A stretch of 20,240 bases of DNA from Acidobacteriota bacterium (GCA_020200195.1 JAIVJE010000025.1:1422-21661), one strand, 5' to 3'; shown: positions 1 through 7,369, counted from the first letter of the stretch. Numbers and translations: made by a program. Notes: a model not told the origin generated them from the letters alone.

Positions 1-2
1 CC

Positions 3-1478
3 CCCGCCATGGCGCAGGGGACCTTTATAGGACCTGCTGGGCCTGGCGTCGTGGGCGGGCCGCTCGGGCCCGGGTCTTTCGGTCAGGGGCCGATCGGCCC
101 TGGGCCCATCGGACCCGGACCAATCGGCTCTGGGCCTGTTGGGCCGGGACCCGTCGGGCTGGGCCCCATGGGACTCGGACCGATGGGACTTGGACCGATG
201 GGCCTCGGTGTCGGCGAGATGGGCCTGCTGGGCGACGACCCCTTGGGCCAGATGCCGGACGCTTTTGCGATCGCACTCGACAGCATGGATGCGTTTGTCG
301 AGCCCCAGGATCGGGATCGTGAGCGCGAACAACGGGAGCGCGAGGCCGAGCAGCGTGAGAAGGAGCGCGAGAGCCGGATCTACGAACAGGCGCAGGAAGC
401 GATGGACCAGAACCGGTACGACCGCGCGATCGAACGGTTCAGCGACGTCATCAGCATGAAAGGCGCCCGCGCGGACGCGGCTTTGTACTGGAAGGCATTC
501 TCGCAGAACCGTCAGGGGCAGCGCGGCGAGGCGCTAACGACGATCGCGGAGCTGTCCAAGAGCTACCCGAACAGCCGTTACCTGAAGCAGGCGAAGGCGC
601 TTGAAGTCGAGGTGCGCGGCGCCGTCGGACAGCCGGTGCGCCCGCAGGATCAGAACGACGAAGAGCTCAAGCTGATGGCGCTGCAGGCGCTGCAGCACTC
701 GGATCCGGAGCAGGCGATCCCCATGCTCCAGAAGCTGCTGGACGGTACCGCCTCGCCGCGCCTGAAGGAACGCGCTCTGTTCGTACTCGCCCAGAGCAAC
801 TCGCAGCGCGCCCGCGACACGCTCAAGGAGTTCGCCAAGGGCAGCTCGACGCCCGAGCTGCAGAGTAAGGCCATTCAGTATCTGGGCGTGCACGGCGGCA
901 GTGAAAGCCGCGCCGCGCTGGCGGAGATTTACGCGGCGACGAACGATGTCGCCGTGAAGCGGCGGATCCTGCGGGCCTTCATGGTGGCGGGCGAGAAATC
1001 GCGCCTGTTGACGGCAGCGAACAGCGAGCAGAACGCCGAACTGCGCGCGGAGGCAGTGCGCCAGCTCGGCGTGATGGGTGCGCACGACGAACTCTGGCAG
1101 TTGTATCAGAAGGAGACCTCAGTCGACGTCAGGAAGCAGGTGATCCAGGCCATGTTCGTCGGCGGCAACGTCACTCGAATGATCGACCTCGCAAAAGCGG
1201 AGCAGAACGTCGATCTGCGGCGCGCCGCGGTCCGGAATCTCGGCTTGATGGGGTCGAAGCGCACCGGCGACGCGCTCGTCGAAATCTACGCCGTGGAAAA
1301 GGATCCGTCGATCCGGAAATCCGTGATCAACGCCTTGTTCCTCCAGGAGAACGCGACGGCGCTGGTGGCGCTCGCACGCAAGGAGCCCGATCTGACCCTG
1401 AAGAAAGAGATGGTCCAGAAGCTGTCGCACATGCAATCGAAGGTCGCGATCGACTACATGCTGGAACTGTTGAAGTAG
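3..1478 (+). CDS. HEAT-repeat exported protein with Gly/Pro pentapeptide repeats and a TPR-like segment (5' end outside the window)
   Basis: The frame is open to the window edge. The first visible residues read PAMAQG, which looks like a signal-peptidase I site (AMA|QG), so the ATG at 9 is probably internal and the true start lies upstream. Numbered from that Met: a Gly/Pro-rich stretch with eight P-[IVM]-G-[PSL]-G pentads (28-67), an Arg/Glu-rich likely coiled coil (about 100-124), a TPR-like helical pair (about 125-203), then HEAT-type repeats to the C terminus (about 220-489). HEAT and TPR arrays are protein-binding scaffolds with no catalytic motif, so the partner cannot be named. The repeat style (IYAVEKDPSIRKSVINAL) matches the HEAT gene at 3793, so the two look like paralogues. 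The next HEAT gene follows after 8 nt, suggesting an operon. Periplasmic location is inferred. Confidence 0.8.
   Translation, partial: PAMAQGTFIGPAGPGVVGGPLGPGSFGQGPIGPGPIGPGPIGSGPVGPGPVGLGPMGLGPMGLGPMGLGVGEMGLLGDDPLGQMPDAFAIALDSMDAFVEPQDRDREREQREREAEQREKERESRIYEQAQEAMDQNRYDRAIERFSDVISMKGARADAALYWKAFSQNRQGQRGEALTTIAELSKSYPNSRYLKQAKALEVEVRGAVGQPVRPQDQNDEELKLMALQALQHSDPEQAIPMLQKLLDGTASPRLKERALFVLAQSNSQRARDTLKEFAKGSSTPELQSKAIQYLGVHGGSESRAALAEIYAATNDVAVKRRILRAFMVAGEKSRLLTAANSEQNAELRAEAVRQLGVMGAHDELWQLYQKETSVDVRKQVIQAMFVGGNVTRMIDLAKAEQNVDLRRAAVRNLGLMGSKRTGDALVEIYAVEKDPSIRKSVINALFLQENATALVALARKEPDLTLKKEMVQKLSHMQSKVAIDYMLELLK
90..209 (+). repeat. Eight tandem 15-bp units encoding P-[IVM]-G-[PSL]-G
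   Basis: Eight consecutive pentapeptide codon blocks lie in frame in the first HEAT gene. The order is PIGPG, PIGPG, PIGSG, PVGPG, PVGLG, then PMGLG three times. The third residue is always Gly and drift is mostly at the second and fourth positions. The last three units are nearly identical in DNA, which suggests recent slippage expansion. The segment is low-complexity and probably a flexible linker. Confidence 0.85.
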
Positions 1479-1486
1479 GAAGCGTC

Positions 1487-2809
1487 ATGACCAAGTCTCC
1501 TTCGCCTTTTACATGGATCGCCGTGGCACTCGCGACCATCGTGTCGCTCGGCGCGGCGGCGTCGGCACAACAACCCCGGATCCGAAACGGCCGCGTCGCC
1601 GTGCAGCCGCCCAGGGGCGCGCTCGCCCAATCGTTTCGCGCGCTCGTGTCGGCGCAGACTGACGTGGCGTGGATCGGGTACACGGCGCCGGTCGTCGATC
1701 GGGACCGGACGATGTGCTGCTTCAACAGCGGTTCCACCTGGATCAACGGCAACGTCGTGACGAGCGACAGCCAGCCGTGCTGCGGCGCATGCAGGCTCGA
1801 GCCGGCGGCCGATGGCACGTCGATGACGCGCCGGTCTGACAGCGGTGGCAAAGTGATCACGCTCGAGGGCTCCGAGCGGATGGTCGTGCTCTACCGCGTC
1901 GCGGAGCGGCGAGTGGACCGCATCCGCGTGTTCTCGGAGGACTGCGAGGTGGACGCCGGCGGCCGGACGGTGCAGTGGCTCGAAAACGTCAGGCCTGCGG
2001 AGAGCATCGCGCTGCTGGAGACATTCATCTCGGCTGGCGTCGAGCGCCGCGACCGGGTTGCGGAGAGCGCGGTGACAGCGATTGCGATGCACGCCGACAC
2101 GACGGCTGACGCCGCGCTCGAGCGGCTCATCGCGCCGAACCAGCCGGAATCCGTCCGGCGCAAGGTGACGTTCTGGCTCGGGAACGCCCGCGGGAAAAAG
2201 GGTCTGGAACTGCTCCGCCGCATTCTCAGCAGCGACCCCAGCCAGGAGGTCCGCAAGAGCGCGGTGTTCGGCGTGTCACAGAGCCGCGAACCGGACGCGT
2301 TCGATGTGCTCGCGAATCTGGCCCGCTCCGATGACAGTTCCCGTATTCGGAGCGAGGCGCTGTTCTGGATCGCACAGCAGGGCGACGAGCGGGCGCCCAA
2401 GTTGATCGCCGACGCACTCGAGAAGGATTCCTCGCCAGAGGTGCGGAAGAAAGCGGTCTTCGCCCTGAGCCAATTGCGGGGAGACCGTGGCGTGCCGATG
2501 CTGATGCAGGTGGCGCGTAACCACACCGACGCCACGACCCGCGCCGAGGCAATCTTCTGGCTCGGGCAGAAAGCGGGCAAGCAGGCCGCCGCCGCGATCA
2601 CCGAACGGATCGAGCAGGACCCCGACACCGAAGTGAAGAAGAAGGCGGTGTTCGCGCTCAGCCAGTTGCCGAAAGACCAGGGTGTGCCGCTGCTCATCAA
2701 CGTGGCCCGCACCAACACCAATCCGGCCGTGCGGAAACAAGCCATCTTCTGGCTCGGTCAGTCGAAGGACCCGCGGGCGCTGGATTTCTTCGCAGAAATC
2801 CTGAAGTAG
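1487..2809 (+). CDS. Secreted HEAT-repeat protein with an N-terminal Cys-rich module
   Basis: A 440-residue protein. Residues 1-27 form a signal peptide with a likely ASA|QQ cleavage. A Cys-rich module follows (Cys77, 78, 98, 99, 102, plus Cys153), which could be disulphide-bonded or bind metal. From about residue 195 to the end there are HEAT repeats of about 32 residues. They alternate between an A type (VFALSQ-like, near 260, 324, 388) and a B type (IFWLGQ-like, near 229, 292, 356, 420), so the real period is a two-unit block of about 64 residues. The ATG is 8 nt after the previous stop, with an AGGAAG ribosome-binding sequence overlapping that stop. The following permease remnant begins 3 nt after this gene, so the three were probably one operon. 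Role unknown; a periplasmic scaffold is inferred from fold and signal peptide only. Confidence 0.87.
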   Translation: MTKSPSPFTWIAVALATIVSLGAAASAQQPRIRNGRVAVQPPRGALAQSFRALVSAQTDVAWIGYTAPVVDRDRTMCCFNSGSTWINGNVVTSDSQPCCGACRLEPAADGTSMTRRSDSGGKVITLEGSERMVVLYRVAERRVDRIRVFSEDCEVDAGGRTVQWLENVRPAESIALLETFISAGVERRDRVAESAVTAIAMHADTTADAALERLIAPNQPESVRRKVTFWLGNARGKKGLELLRRILSSDPSQEVRKSAVFGVSQSREPDAFDVLANLARSDDSSRIRSEALFWIAQQGDERAPKLIADALEKDSSPEVRKKAVFALSQLRGDRGVPMLMQVARNHTDATTRAEAIFWLGQKAGKQAAAAITERIEQDPDTEVKKKAVFALSQLPKDQGVPLLINVARTNTNPAVRKQAIFWLGQSKDPRALDFFAEILK

Positions 2810-2812
2810 CGT

Positions 2813-3566
2813 GTGGGCACCGACCTGAAGTCCGCGGTCCGATCGCTGCTGAAGAGCCGCAGCTTCACCGGCATCGCGATCCTCTCACTGGCAATCGGCA
2901 TCGGCGGTAACACCGCTATCTTCAGCGTGGTCCATGCCGTACTGCTGCGGCCGCTTCCCTATCCTGACGCTCACCGGATCGTACGTCTGAGCGCGTACAA
3001 CCCGTTGATGGAGATCAGCCGGAGCAACGTGTCGGGCCCGGACCTCGAGTCGTGGCGCGCGGAGTCGCACGCGTTCGAGACGCTCGCCGCGTTCAGCACC
3101 TTCAGTACCTCGTTCCGCGGTGACACCGAAGCGGAGCGTGTCGAGGGGGCGAGCGTGTCCGCCGATTTCTTCAAGGTCTTGGGCGTCAGTCCCGACGTCG
3201 GCCGCGCGTTCACCGCGGAGGAAACGCGCGTGGGCGCGGCACCGGCCGTCGTGGCGAGCCGTAGCCTGCGCCGCTACCACGATATGGGGGTGAGGATGGC
3301 ACTGGGGGCGCGGCCCGCCGACGTCTTCGGCCTCATCGTCGGGCAGGGGGCTCGGCACCGTCGCGGTCGGTGTCGTGGTCGGGCTTGGGGCATCGCTCGC
3401 TGCGGGACGCGCGCTCGCCGGACTCTTGTACGACGTTGAGCCGTCGGATCCGGCAACGCTGGCAGGATCGGCGGCGGTTCTATCGGTCATCGCAGCCGTG
3501 GCCGCCGCCGTGCCCGCCAGCCGCGCCACGCGGGTCGACCCACTCTTGGCGCTACGAAGCGAGTAA
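2813..3566 (+). pseudogene. ADOP-type MacB/FtsX ABC permease remnant with internal deletion and frameshift
   Basis: It starts at GTG 2813. Residues 1-150 are a MacB-type N terminus: a transmembrane segment around 20-45 with GIGGNTAIFSVV, then the periplasmic part (ADFFKVLGVSPDVGRAF). At about residue 152 (near nt 3266-3275) it jumps to the C-terminal FtsX domain (MGVRMALGARPADVFGLIVGQG). Full ADOP permeases are about 800 residues, so roughly 550 interior residues are missing. The frame then slips by one base at a run of five Gs (3346-3350). Reading four Gs restores GTVAVGVVVGLGASLAAG and the family ending ASRATRVDPLLALRSE, with stop TAA at 3564-3566. Intact members are thought to act in macrolide-exporter or FtsX-like machines. 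This copy cannot form both transmembrane halves. Confidence 0.85.
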
Positions 3567-3779
3567 TCGATGATCGAGCGATCAGGTGATCGGGCAATGG
3601 CATCGGGTGATCTGGCAATCGTTGATCGTGCAATCGGCAATCGCGCGATCGGCCGGTCGGGCGATCGATGATCCGGTGATTGGGTGATTCGGTGATCGCG
3701 TGATTCGGTAGATCCATTAGTCGATCACCCGATTACCCGATCCGATTGCTCGATCACCTGATCGCCCGATCGTCGATTA
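3564..3779 (+). repeat. GATC-rich spacer forming a long imperfect inverted repeat
   Basis: The arms 3564-3598 and 3745-3779 are reverse complements at 32 of 35 positions. Similarity continues inward with more mismatches for about 20 nt. The left arm starts exactly at the TAA stop of the permease remnant, and the right arm ends at the ribosome-binding site (GGAGGGG, 3781-3787) of the next gene. The spacer holds about 15 GATC tetramers in 216 bp and is built from degenerate words such as GTGATC, CGATCA and CGGGCAAT. No gene is visible. It could be a degenerate microsatellite, a mobile-element remnant, or an RNA/DNA hairpin affecting the downstream gene. Confidence 0.8.
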
Positions 3780-3792
3780 AGGAGGGGAATTC

Positions 3793-4542
3793 ATGATCAA
3801 GATGACTTGTGCATTGACGGGTGTGTGGATGGCCGGAGTGCTGGTGGTCGCACAAGGTCAGCAGCCCGCTCCTGCGGCGCCCGCGCCAGCGACGCGGGAG
3901 ACGCTGCTGTCGCTGTATCAATCGGAACGTAGCCCCGAGGTCAAGGAAGCGATCCTCCACACGCTCGGCGATCGGGGCGCGACGGCGACGCTGATCAGCC
4001 TCTACGACAGCGAGAAGGATCAGGATCTACGGGAGGCGATTCTCCGTGCGCTCGGGGATCGCGACGACCAGACAGCGCGCGCGAAGCTCGCCGCGGTGGC
4101 CAAGTCGGATCCCGACGCCGAGATGCGCGAAACGGCCATCCGACAGATCGCCGATGACGGCCACACCACGGTCCTGGCGGCACTCTATGACGCCGAAAAG
4201 GACTCTGACGTACGCGAGACGATTCTGCGGTGCATCGCCGACCGCGACGACGAGGCTGGTCGGGCGAAAGTGCTGGCGGTCGCCAAGGGCGACGGCGACG
4301 AGGAGGTTCGCGAAACCGCCATTCGCCTCGTTGGCGATCGTGGCCGGATCCCCGAGCTCATCGCGCTGTACGATGCCGAGAAAAACGCCGAGCTCAAGGA
4401 AGTGATCCTGCGATCGCTCGCCGACAGCGGTACGGATGCAGCGCTGAAGAAGGTGCTCGACGTCGCGCGGAACGACCCGAATGAAGACCTGCGCGAAGTC
4501 GCGATCCGGAGTCTGGCCGACCACATGGTCCGCGACAAGTAG
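3793..4542 (+). CDS. Small secreted HEAT-repeat protein
   Basis: A 249-residue protein with a signal peptide (about 1-22, cleavage near AQG|QQ), a short Pro/Ala linker, and HEAT repeats from about 36 to the end. Two unit types alternate: LYDSEKDQDLREAILRALGD-like and AVAKSDPDAEMRETAIRQIA-like, repeated about three times. The start is fixed by a strong Shine-Dalgarno (AAGGAGG, 3779-3785) about 7 nt upstream of the ATG. The closest relative in the window is the C-terminal half of the first HEAT gene, with the same EKD..(L/I)R..I pattern. It is separated from the permease remnant by the GATC-rich inverted repeat and followed by a strong terminator. The fold indicates protein-protein contact; the partner is unknown. 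Confidence 0.87.
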   Translation: MIKMTCALTGVWMAGVLVVAQGQQPAPAAPAPATRETLLSLYQSERSPEVKEAILHTLGDRGATATLISLYDSEKDQDLREAILRALGDRDDQTARAKLAAVAKSDPDAEMRETAIRQIADDGHTTVLAALYDAEKDSDVRETILRCIADRDDEAGRAKVLAVAKGDGDEEVRETAIRLVGDRGRIPELIALYDAEKNAELKEVILRSLADSGTDAALKKVLDVARNDPNEDLREVAIRSLADHMVRDK

Positions 4543-4570
4543 CCGCGGATGACGACGGATCGGTGTATTT

Positions 4571-4678
4571 GACGGGACGCGGATTTTCGCGGATGACCAC
4601 TGGGTAGACGGGACGCGGATTTACGCGGATGACAAACTGGGTGACGGGACGCGGATTCACGCGGATAACCGCTGGGTG
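4571..4678 (+). repeat. Three tandem 36-bp units, left array
   Basis: Units at 4571-4606, 4607-4642 and 4643-4678 each begin GACGGGACGCGGATT and end ..CTGGGT(A/G). Each contains two direct copies of CGCGGAT. A degenerate fourth copy (CCGCGGATGACGAC) begins directly after the HEAT gene's stop at 4542. The units abut with no spacers, so this is not a CRISPR array. The stretch 4679-4744 to the terminator shows nothing recognisable. Confidence 0.85.
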
Positions 4679-4744
4679 GACGGGGCCGGGGATCTGACCA
4701 ACGGATGTATCAGGTCATTTCGAGCTGGAACAAAAACGATACAC

Positions 4745-4778
4745 AAAGGGCCGGAGTCGCGAGTGACTCCGGCCCTTT
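4745..4778. terminator. Bidirectional intrinsic terminator between convergent genes
   Basis: A 14-bp perfect stem (4745-4758 with 4765-4778) has the 6-nt loop GCGAGT. Its GC-rich core GGGCCGGAGTC is bordered by AAA on the left and TTTT on the right. It serves the plus-strand HEAT gene and, because the A-tract becomes a U-tract in the opposite transcript, probably also the minus-strand DUF892 gene. Confidence 0.85.
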
Positions 4779-4797
4779 TGCTGTCGTACCGACGATC

Positions 4798-4881
4798 GGG
4801 GCATCGCGGTAATCCGCGTCCCGTCAACCCCCGGTGTTATCCGCGGAAATCCGCGTCCCGTCACCCAGTCGTGATCCGCGT
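4798..4881 (-). repeat. Right array: inverted copies of the 36-bp repeat
   Basis: Read on the minus strand, this repeats the left-array unit. A partial copy (ACGCGGATCACGACTGGGT) starts directly at the DUF892 stop, then comes a full 37-nt unit (4862 down to 4826), then a shortened unit (4825 to about 4798) starting with the same GACGGGACGCGGATT. With the left array it makes two opposed repeat arms around the terminator at 4745-4778. Confidence 0.82.
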
Positions 4882-5382
4882 TTACGCTTCGATCGCCTGG
4901 ACATTGATGATGCTCTCGGCAAGCGCCGTGAGCTTCTGATCGGTGGCGCCTTCTTCGTCCAGCGTCTGCTGCAGCAGCTTCGCGATCCGCGGATAGCCGA
5001 GCAGCTCAGCGTGCGTCCGGGCTGTGCCGTAACCGGCGATCTCGTAATGCTCCACCTTCTGCGCCGCGCCGATGAGGCCGGCATCGACGGCGTTCTCGTC
5101 CATGTCTTCCTCGAGAATCTCGCGACCCTCCTCGATCAGGCCTTCCATGCCCTTGCACTTCTTCCCGGTGAGCTTCGTCTCGAGCTCCTTCCCGATCTGG
5201 TCGAGCCTGGCCACCTGCCGGCGGGTCTCTTCGAGGTGGCGTTCGAACGCTCGCTTCAGTTCGGGCGACGTGGCGCCCTTCGCCATCTTGGGCAGCGCTT
5301 TGATGATCTGGTTCTCCGCGCTGTAGAGGTCCTTCAGCTCATCGATCAGCAGCTCTTGCAACGGGTTCGTCTCTTCCGCCAT
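4882..5382 (-). CDS. DUF892 (YciE/YciF-like) ferritin-like protein
   Basis: A 166-residue all-helical protein matching the DUF892 family in length and pattern. It has an N-terminal LLIDELKDLYSAENQ helix with Glu23, an ERHLEET segment with His49 and Glu52, and QKVEHYEIAGYGT with Glu111, His112 and Glu114. These are candidate di-metal ligands of the ferritin-like four-helix bundle. The last helix includes LLQQTLDEEGATDQKL. Family members such as YciE/YciF are associated with stress responses; the reaction is not established. ATG at 5382 has GGAGG at 5391-5395, 8 nt upstream. A 7-bp stem-loop lies in the leader (5408-5431). The gene ends convergently with the plus-strand HEAT gene. Confidence 0.9.
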   Translation of the reverse strand: MAEETNPLQELLIDELKDLYSAENQIIKALPKMAKGATSPELKRAFERHLEETRRQVARLDQIGKELETKLTGKKCKGMEGLIEEGREILEEDMDENAVDAGLIGAAQKVEHYEIAGYGTARTHAELLGYPRIAKLLQQTLDEEGATDQKLTALAESIINVQAIEA

Positions 5383-5407
5383 TCTTCAATCCTCCAATGC
5401 TTTTTGG

Positions 5408-5431
5408 GCTTCGTACTGCATGAAACGAAGC
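5408..5431 (-). other. Stem-loop between the udgX-like gene and the DUF892 gene
   Basis: A perfect 7-bp stem (GCTTCGT/ACGAAGC) has a 10-nt loop and sits 13 nt upstream of the DUF892 Shine-Dalgarno. No U-tract follows, so it is not a standard terminator. It might be a leader structure or a 3' processing hairpin for the upstream gene. Such a short stem can arise by chance. Confidence 0.3.
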
Positions 5432-5446
5432 AAACGCAGTGCCACG

Positions 5447-6298
5447 CTAATGCACGCCGGAGCTCGTGTGGAGCGCCGAAGGATCAGCGCCCATGCGTCG
5501 TATCGCCGTCTGCCACACGTGCTCGTGCGGGAGGTCGAAGACGAGGTCGAGCTCGACGTCGGTCATCAACCATGCGGACTGCGCGAGTTCTTCATCGAGC
5601 TGACCCGGTCCCCAACCTGCGTAGCCGGCGAGCACGCGCGCGCGCGGCGCCGGCCTCGCTTGCAGGATCCGCCGCAGCAAGGACGGCGAGGTCGACAGAT
5701 ACAGCCCCTCGAGGACATCCGGCGCCCGAAGGATCGAGGACGGGTGCACGGTGGCGGTGACCGTCGGCGCCAGCGAGGACGCCACGAACTCGCCGCGCTG
5801 GCGCGACACCTTGAACCCCTTGCCAAGCAGCGCCTGTGCCGCGGTGGCGCCGAGACACACCAGCACGCGCGGCTTGACGAGCGCGATCTCGGTCTCCAGC
5901 CACGGCCGGCATGCACCAATCTCCGCAGCGTTCGGCTTGGCGTGGATACGCCGCTTCCCGCGTGGTTCCCACTTGAAGTGTTTGACGACGTTGGTGAGGT
6001 AGACGAGCGCCCGATCGATACCAGCCTCCTCCAAGGCACGGTCGAGCAGCTTGCCGGCCGGGCCGACGAATGGATGGCCCGCGATATCCTCCGCATCGCC
6101 GGGTTGTTCACCCACCAGCATGAGCTCGGCACGTCTGGGTCCCTCGCCGAAGACCGTCTGGGTTCCGCGAAGATACAGATCACAAGCCTTGCATCCCTGC
6201 GCCACGTCGCGCACGGCTGCCAGTGTTGGGCGTTCGGGCAACAGGTCGGAGACCGGCTGACCCGGCGCCGGATCTGTCGGCCGGCGCCGCTCAGCCAC
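5447..6298 (-). CDS. UdgX-type uracil-DNA glycosylase fused to a C-terminal AlgH/YqgE fragment
   Basis: A 283-residue protein. Residues about 24-194 are a family-4/UdgX glycosylase: Fe-S cysteines C36 and C39 (CKAC), C130 and C147, motif GEQPGDAED (63-71), the UdgX-specific loop KRRIH (115-119) and HPSSILR (185-191). In characterised UdgX the His of this loop forms a covalent bond with the abasic site after uracil removal. From about residue 195 the sequence changes to the second half of AlgH/YqgE (UPF0301): LEGLYLST, then VLAGYAGWGPGQLDEELAQ (222-240) and the W..A..R.G end. The usual UdgX C-terminal helix and the first roughly 90 residues of AlgH are missing. I chose GTG 6298, which overlaps the queG stop by 8 nt and has GGAGAAG upstream. 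The fusion may be genuine, or a deletion or misjoin between neighbouring udgX and algH genes. Confidence 0.85.
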   Translation of the reverse strand: MAERRRPTDPAPGQPVSDLLPERPTLAAVRDVAQGCKACDLYLRGTQTVFGEGPRRAELMLVGEQPGDAEDIAGHPFVGPAGKLLDRALEEAGIDRALVYLTNVVKHFKWEPRGKRRIHAKPNAAEIGACRPWLETEIALVKPRVLVCLGATAAQALLGKGFKVSRQRGEFVASSLAPTVTATVHPSSILRAPDVLEGLYLSTSPSLLRRILQARPAPRARVLAGYAGWGPGQLDEELAQSAWLMTDVELDLVFDLPHEHVWQTAIRRMGADPSALHTSSGVH

Positions 6299-7361
6299 GC
6301 AGCTTCTCCATCGCCCACTCGACGTGTTCGCTGACGAGCGGGTCGCACACTGTCGGCTCCGCGCTCGTGGCCAACGCCTCGGCAGCCTCTGCGTGGCCCG
6401 AATTGCCGATCGCAACTGCGAGATTGCGGCGCAACCGTCTGACGCCGGCGCGCCTCATCGCGCTTCCCTTCAACAACGCCTTCAGCTCATCGTCTTTTTT
6501 GAGCCACAGCTCGAGCAATGCAGGCGGACCGTCGAATCCCGCGCGCGGCGACCAGGTCGGCTCGCTGCTGACGGCGGTGGACCGTGTCAGATTCCAAGGA
6601 CACACGTCCTGACAGATGTCGCAGCCGTAGGCGTGCTCGCCCACCGCATCTCGCTGCTCGACCGGAATCGCGCCTTTCAACTCGATCGTAAGGTAGGACA
6701 GACATTTCGTCGAGTCGAGGACGCGCGGTTCGACGAGCGCGCCGGTGGGGCACGAGTCGAGGCAGAGGGTGCATGCTCCGCATTGATCCAGCGCCGGCGG
6801 ATCCGGTTGAAGTGGCAGATTACAGATGATCTCCGAGAGGAAAATCCACGAGCCGATGTCGGCGTTGATGAGACAGGTGTTCTTGCCGACCCAGCCGATG
6901 CCCGCGTGTTGCGCGTACACGCGCTCCTGAACCGGCCCCGTATCCACGTAGGCCCGTCCCTCGAAGCCCCCGCCGACGCGCTCGTGCAGCCACGCGAGGA
7001 GCCGATCGAGGCGCTCCTGAATGACCGTGTGATAGTCGGTTCCCCACGCATAACGCGCGATGGCGGCCCGGGTGGGATCGACGTTGTCGGTGGAATACGG
7101 ACGATCGCTGTTATAGATCGTCGCCAGGGCGATGACGCACTGCGCGGAGGGCAACACCGCCCGCACGTCTCGACGGCGTTCGGCGCTCCGGTGGAGGTAA
7201 TGCATCTCCCCCGCGTAGCCGCGGGCGAGCCATTCCTCGAGGAATCGCAGCTCCGCGTGATCGGCCGCCGGTGCGATGCCGCACAGATCGAATCCGAGGA
7301 GTGCGGCCTGCTCCTTGAGCTCGGCTGACGTCAGTGCACGGACCCCGTAGGTAGCGTCCAT
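6291..7361 (-). CDS. queG: Epoxyqueuosine reductase QueG
   Basis: A 356-residue cytosolic enzyme of the last step of queuosine synthesis. It reduces epoxyqueuosine to queuosine in the tRNA anticodon using cobalamin and two 4Fe-4S clusters. Visible are the N-terminal DUF1730 region, the catalytic-type Asp140 in YVDTGPVQERV, GIGWVGKN (154-161), the cluster motif C194-C197-C200-C204 (CGACTLCLDSCP) and the second set C220, C247, C250, C254 (GCDICQDVCPWN). A C-terminal HEAT-like region follows (about 285-356). Length is typical. The start at ATG 7361 has no clear Shine-Dalgarno but a perfect TATAAT 8 nt upstream, suggesting leaderless transcription. It lies 44 nt downstream of aconitase on the same strand and overlaps the next gene. 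Confidence 0.95.
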   Translation of the reverse strand: MDATYGVRALTSAELKEQAALLGFDLCGIAPAADHAELRFLEEWLARGYAGEMHYLHRSAERRRDVRAVLPSAQCVIALATIYNSDRPYSTDNVDPTRAAIARYAWGTDYHTVIQERLDRLLAWLHERVGGGFEGRAYVDTGPVQERVYAQHAGIGWVGKNTCLINADIGSWIFLSEIICNLPLQPDPPALDQCGACTLCLDSCPTGALVEPRVLDSTKCLSYLTIELKGAIPVEQRDAVGEHAYGCDICQDVCPWNLTRSTAVSSEPTWSPRAGFDGPPALLELWLKKDDELKALLKGSAMRRAGVRRLRRNLAVAIGNSGHAEAAEALATSAEPTVCDPLVSEHVEWAMEKLRG

Positions 7362-7369
7362 CTGCGTCG

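Noticed and set aside
3487..3717. Minus-strand open frame in the GATC-rich spacer
   Set aside because: It is made of the degenerate repeat and an antisense tail of the permease remnant; no coding signal.
4571..4678. 36-bp direct repeats as a CRISPR array
   Set aside because: The units abut with no spacers, are imperfect, and have inverted copies across a terminator. No cas gene is present.
5420..7328. Plus-strand frames opposite udgX and queG
   Set aside because: Shadows of well-recognised minus-strand genes; no motif.
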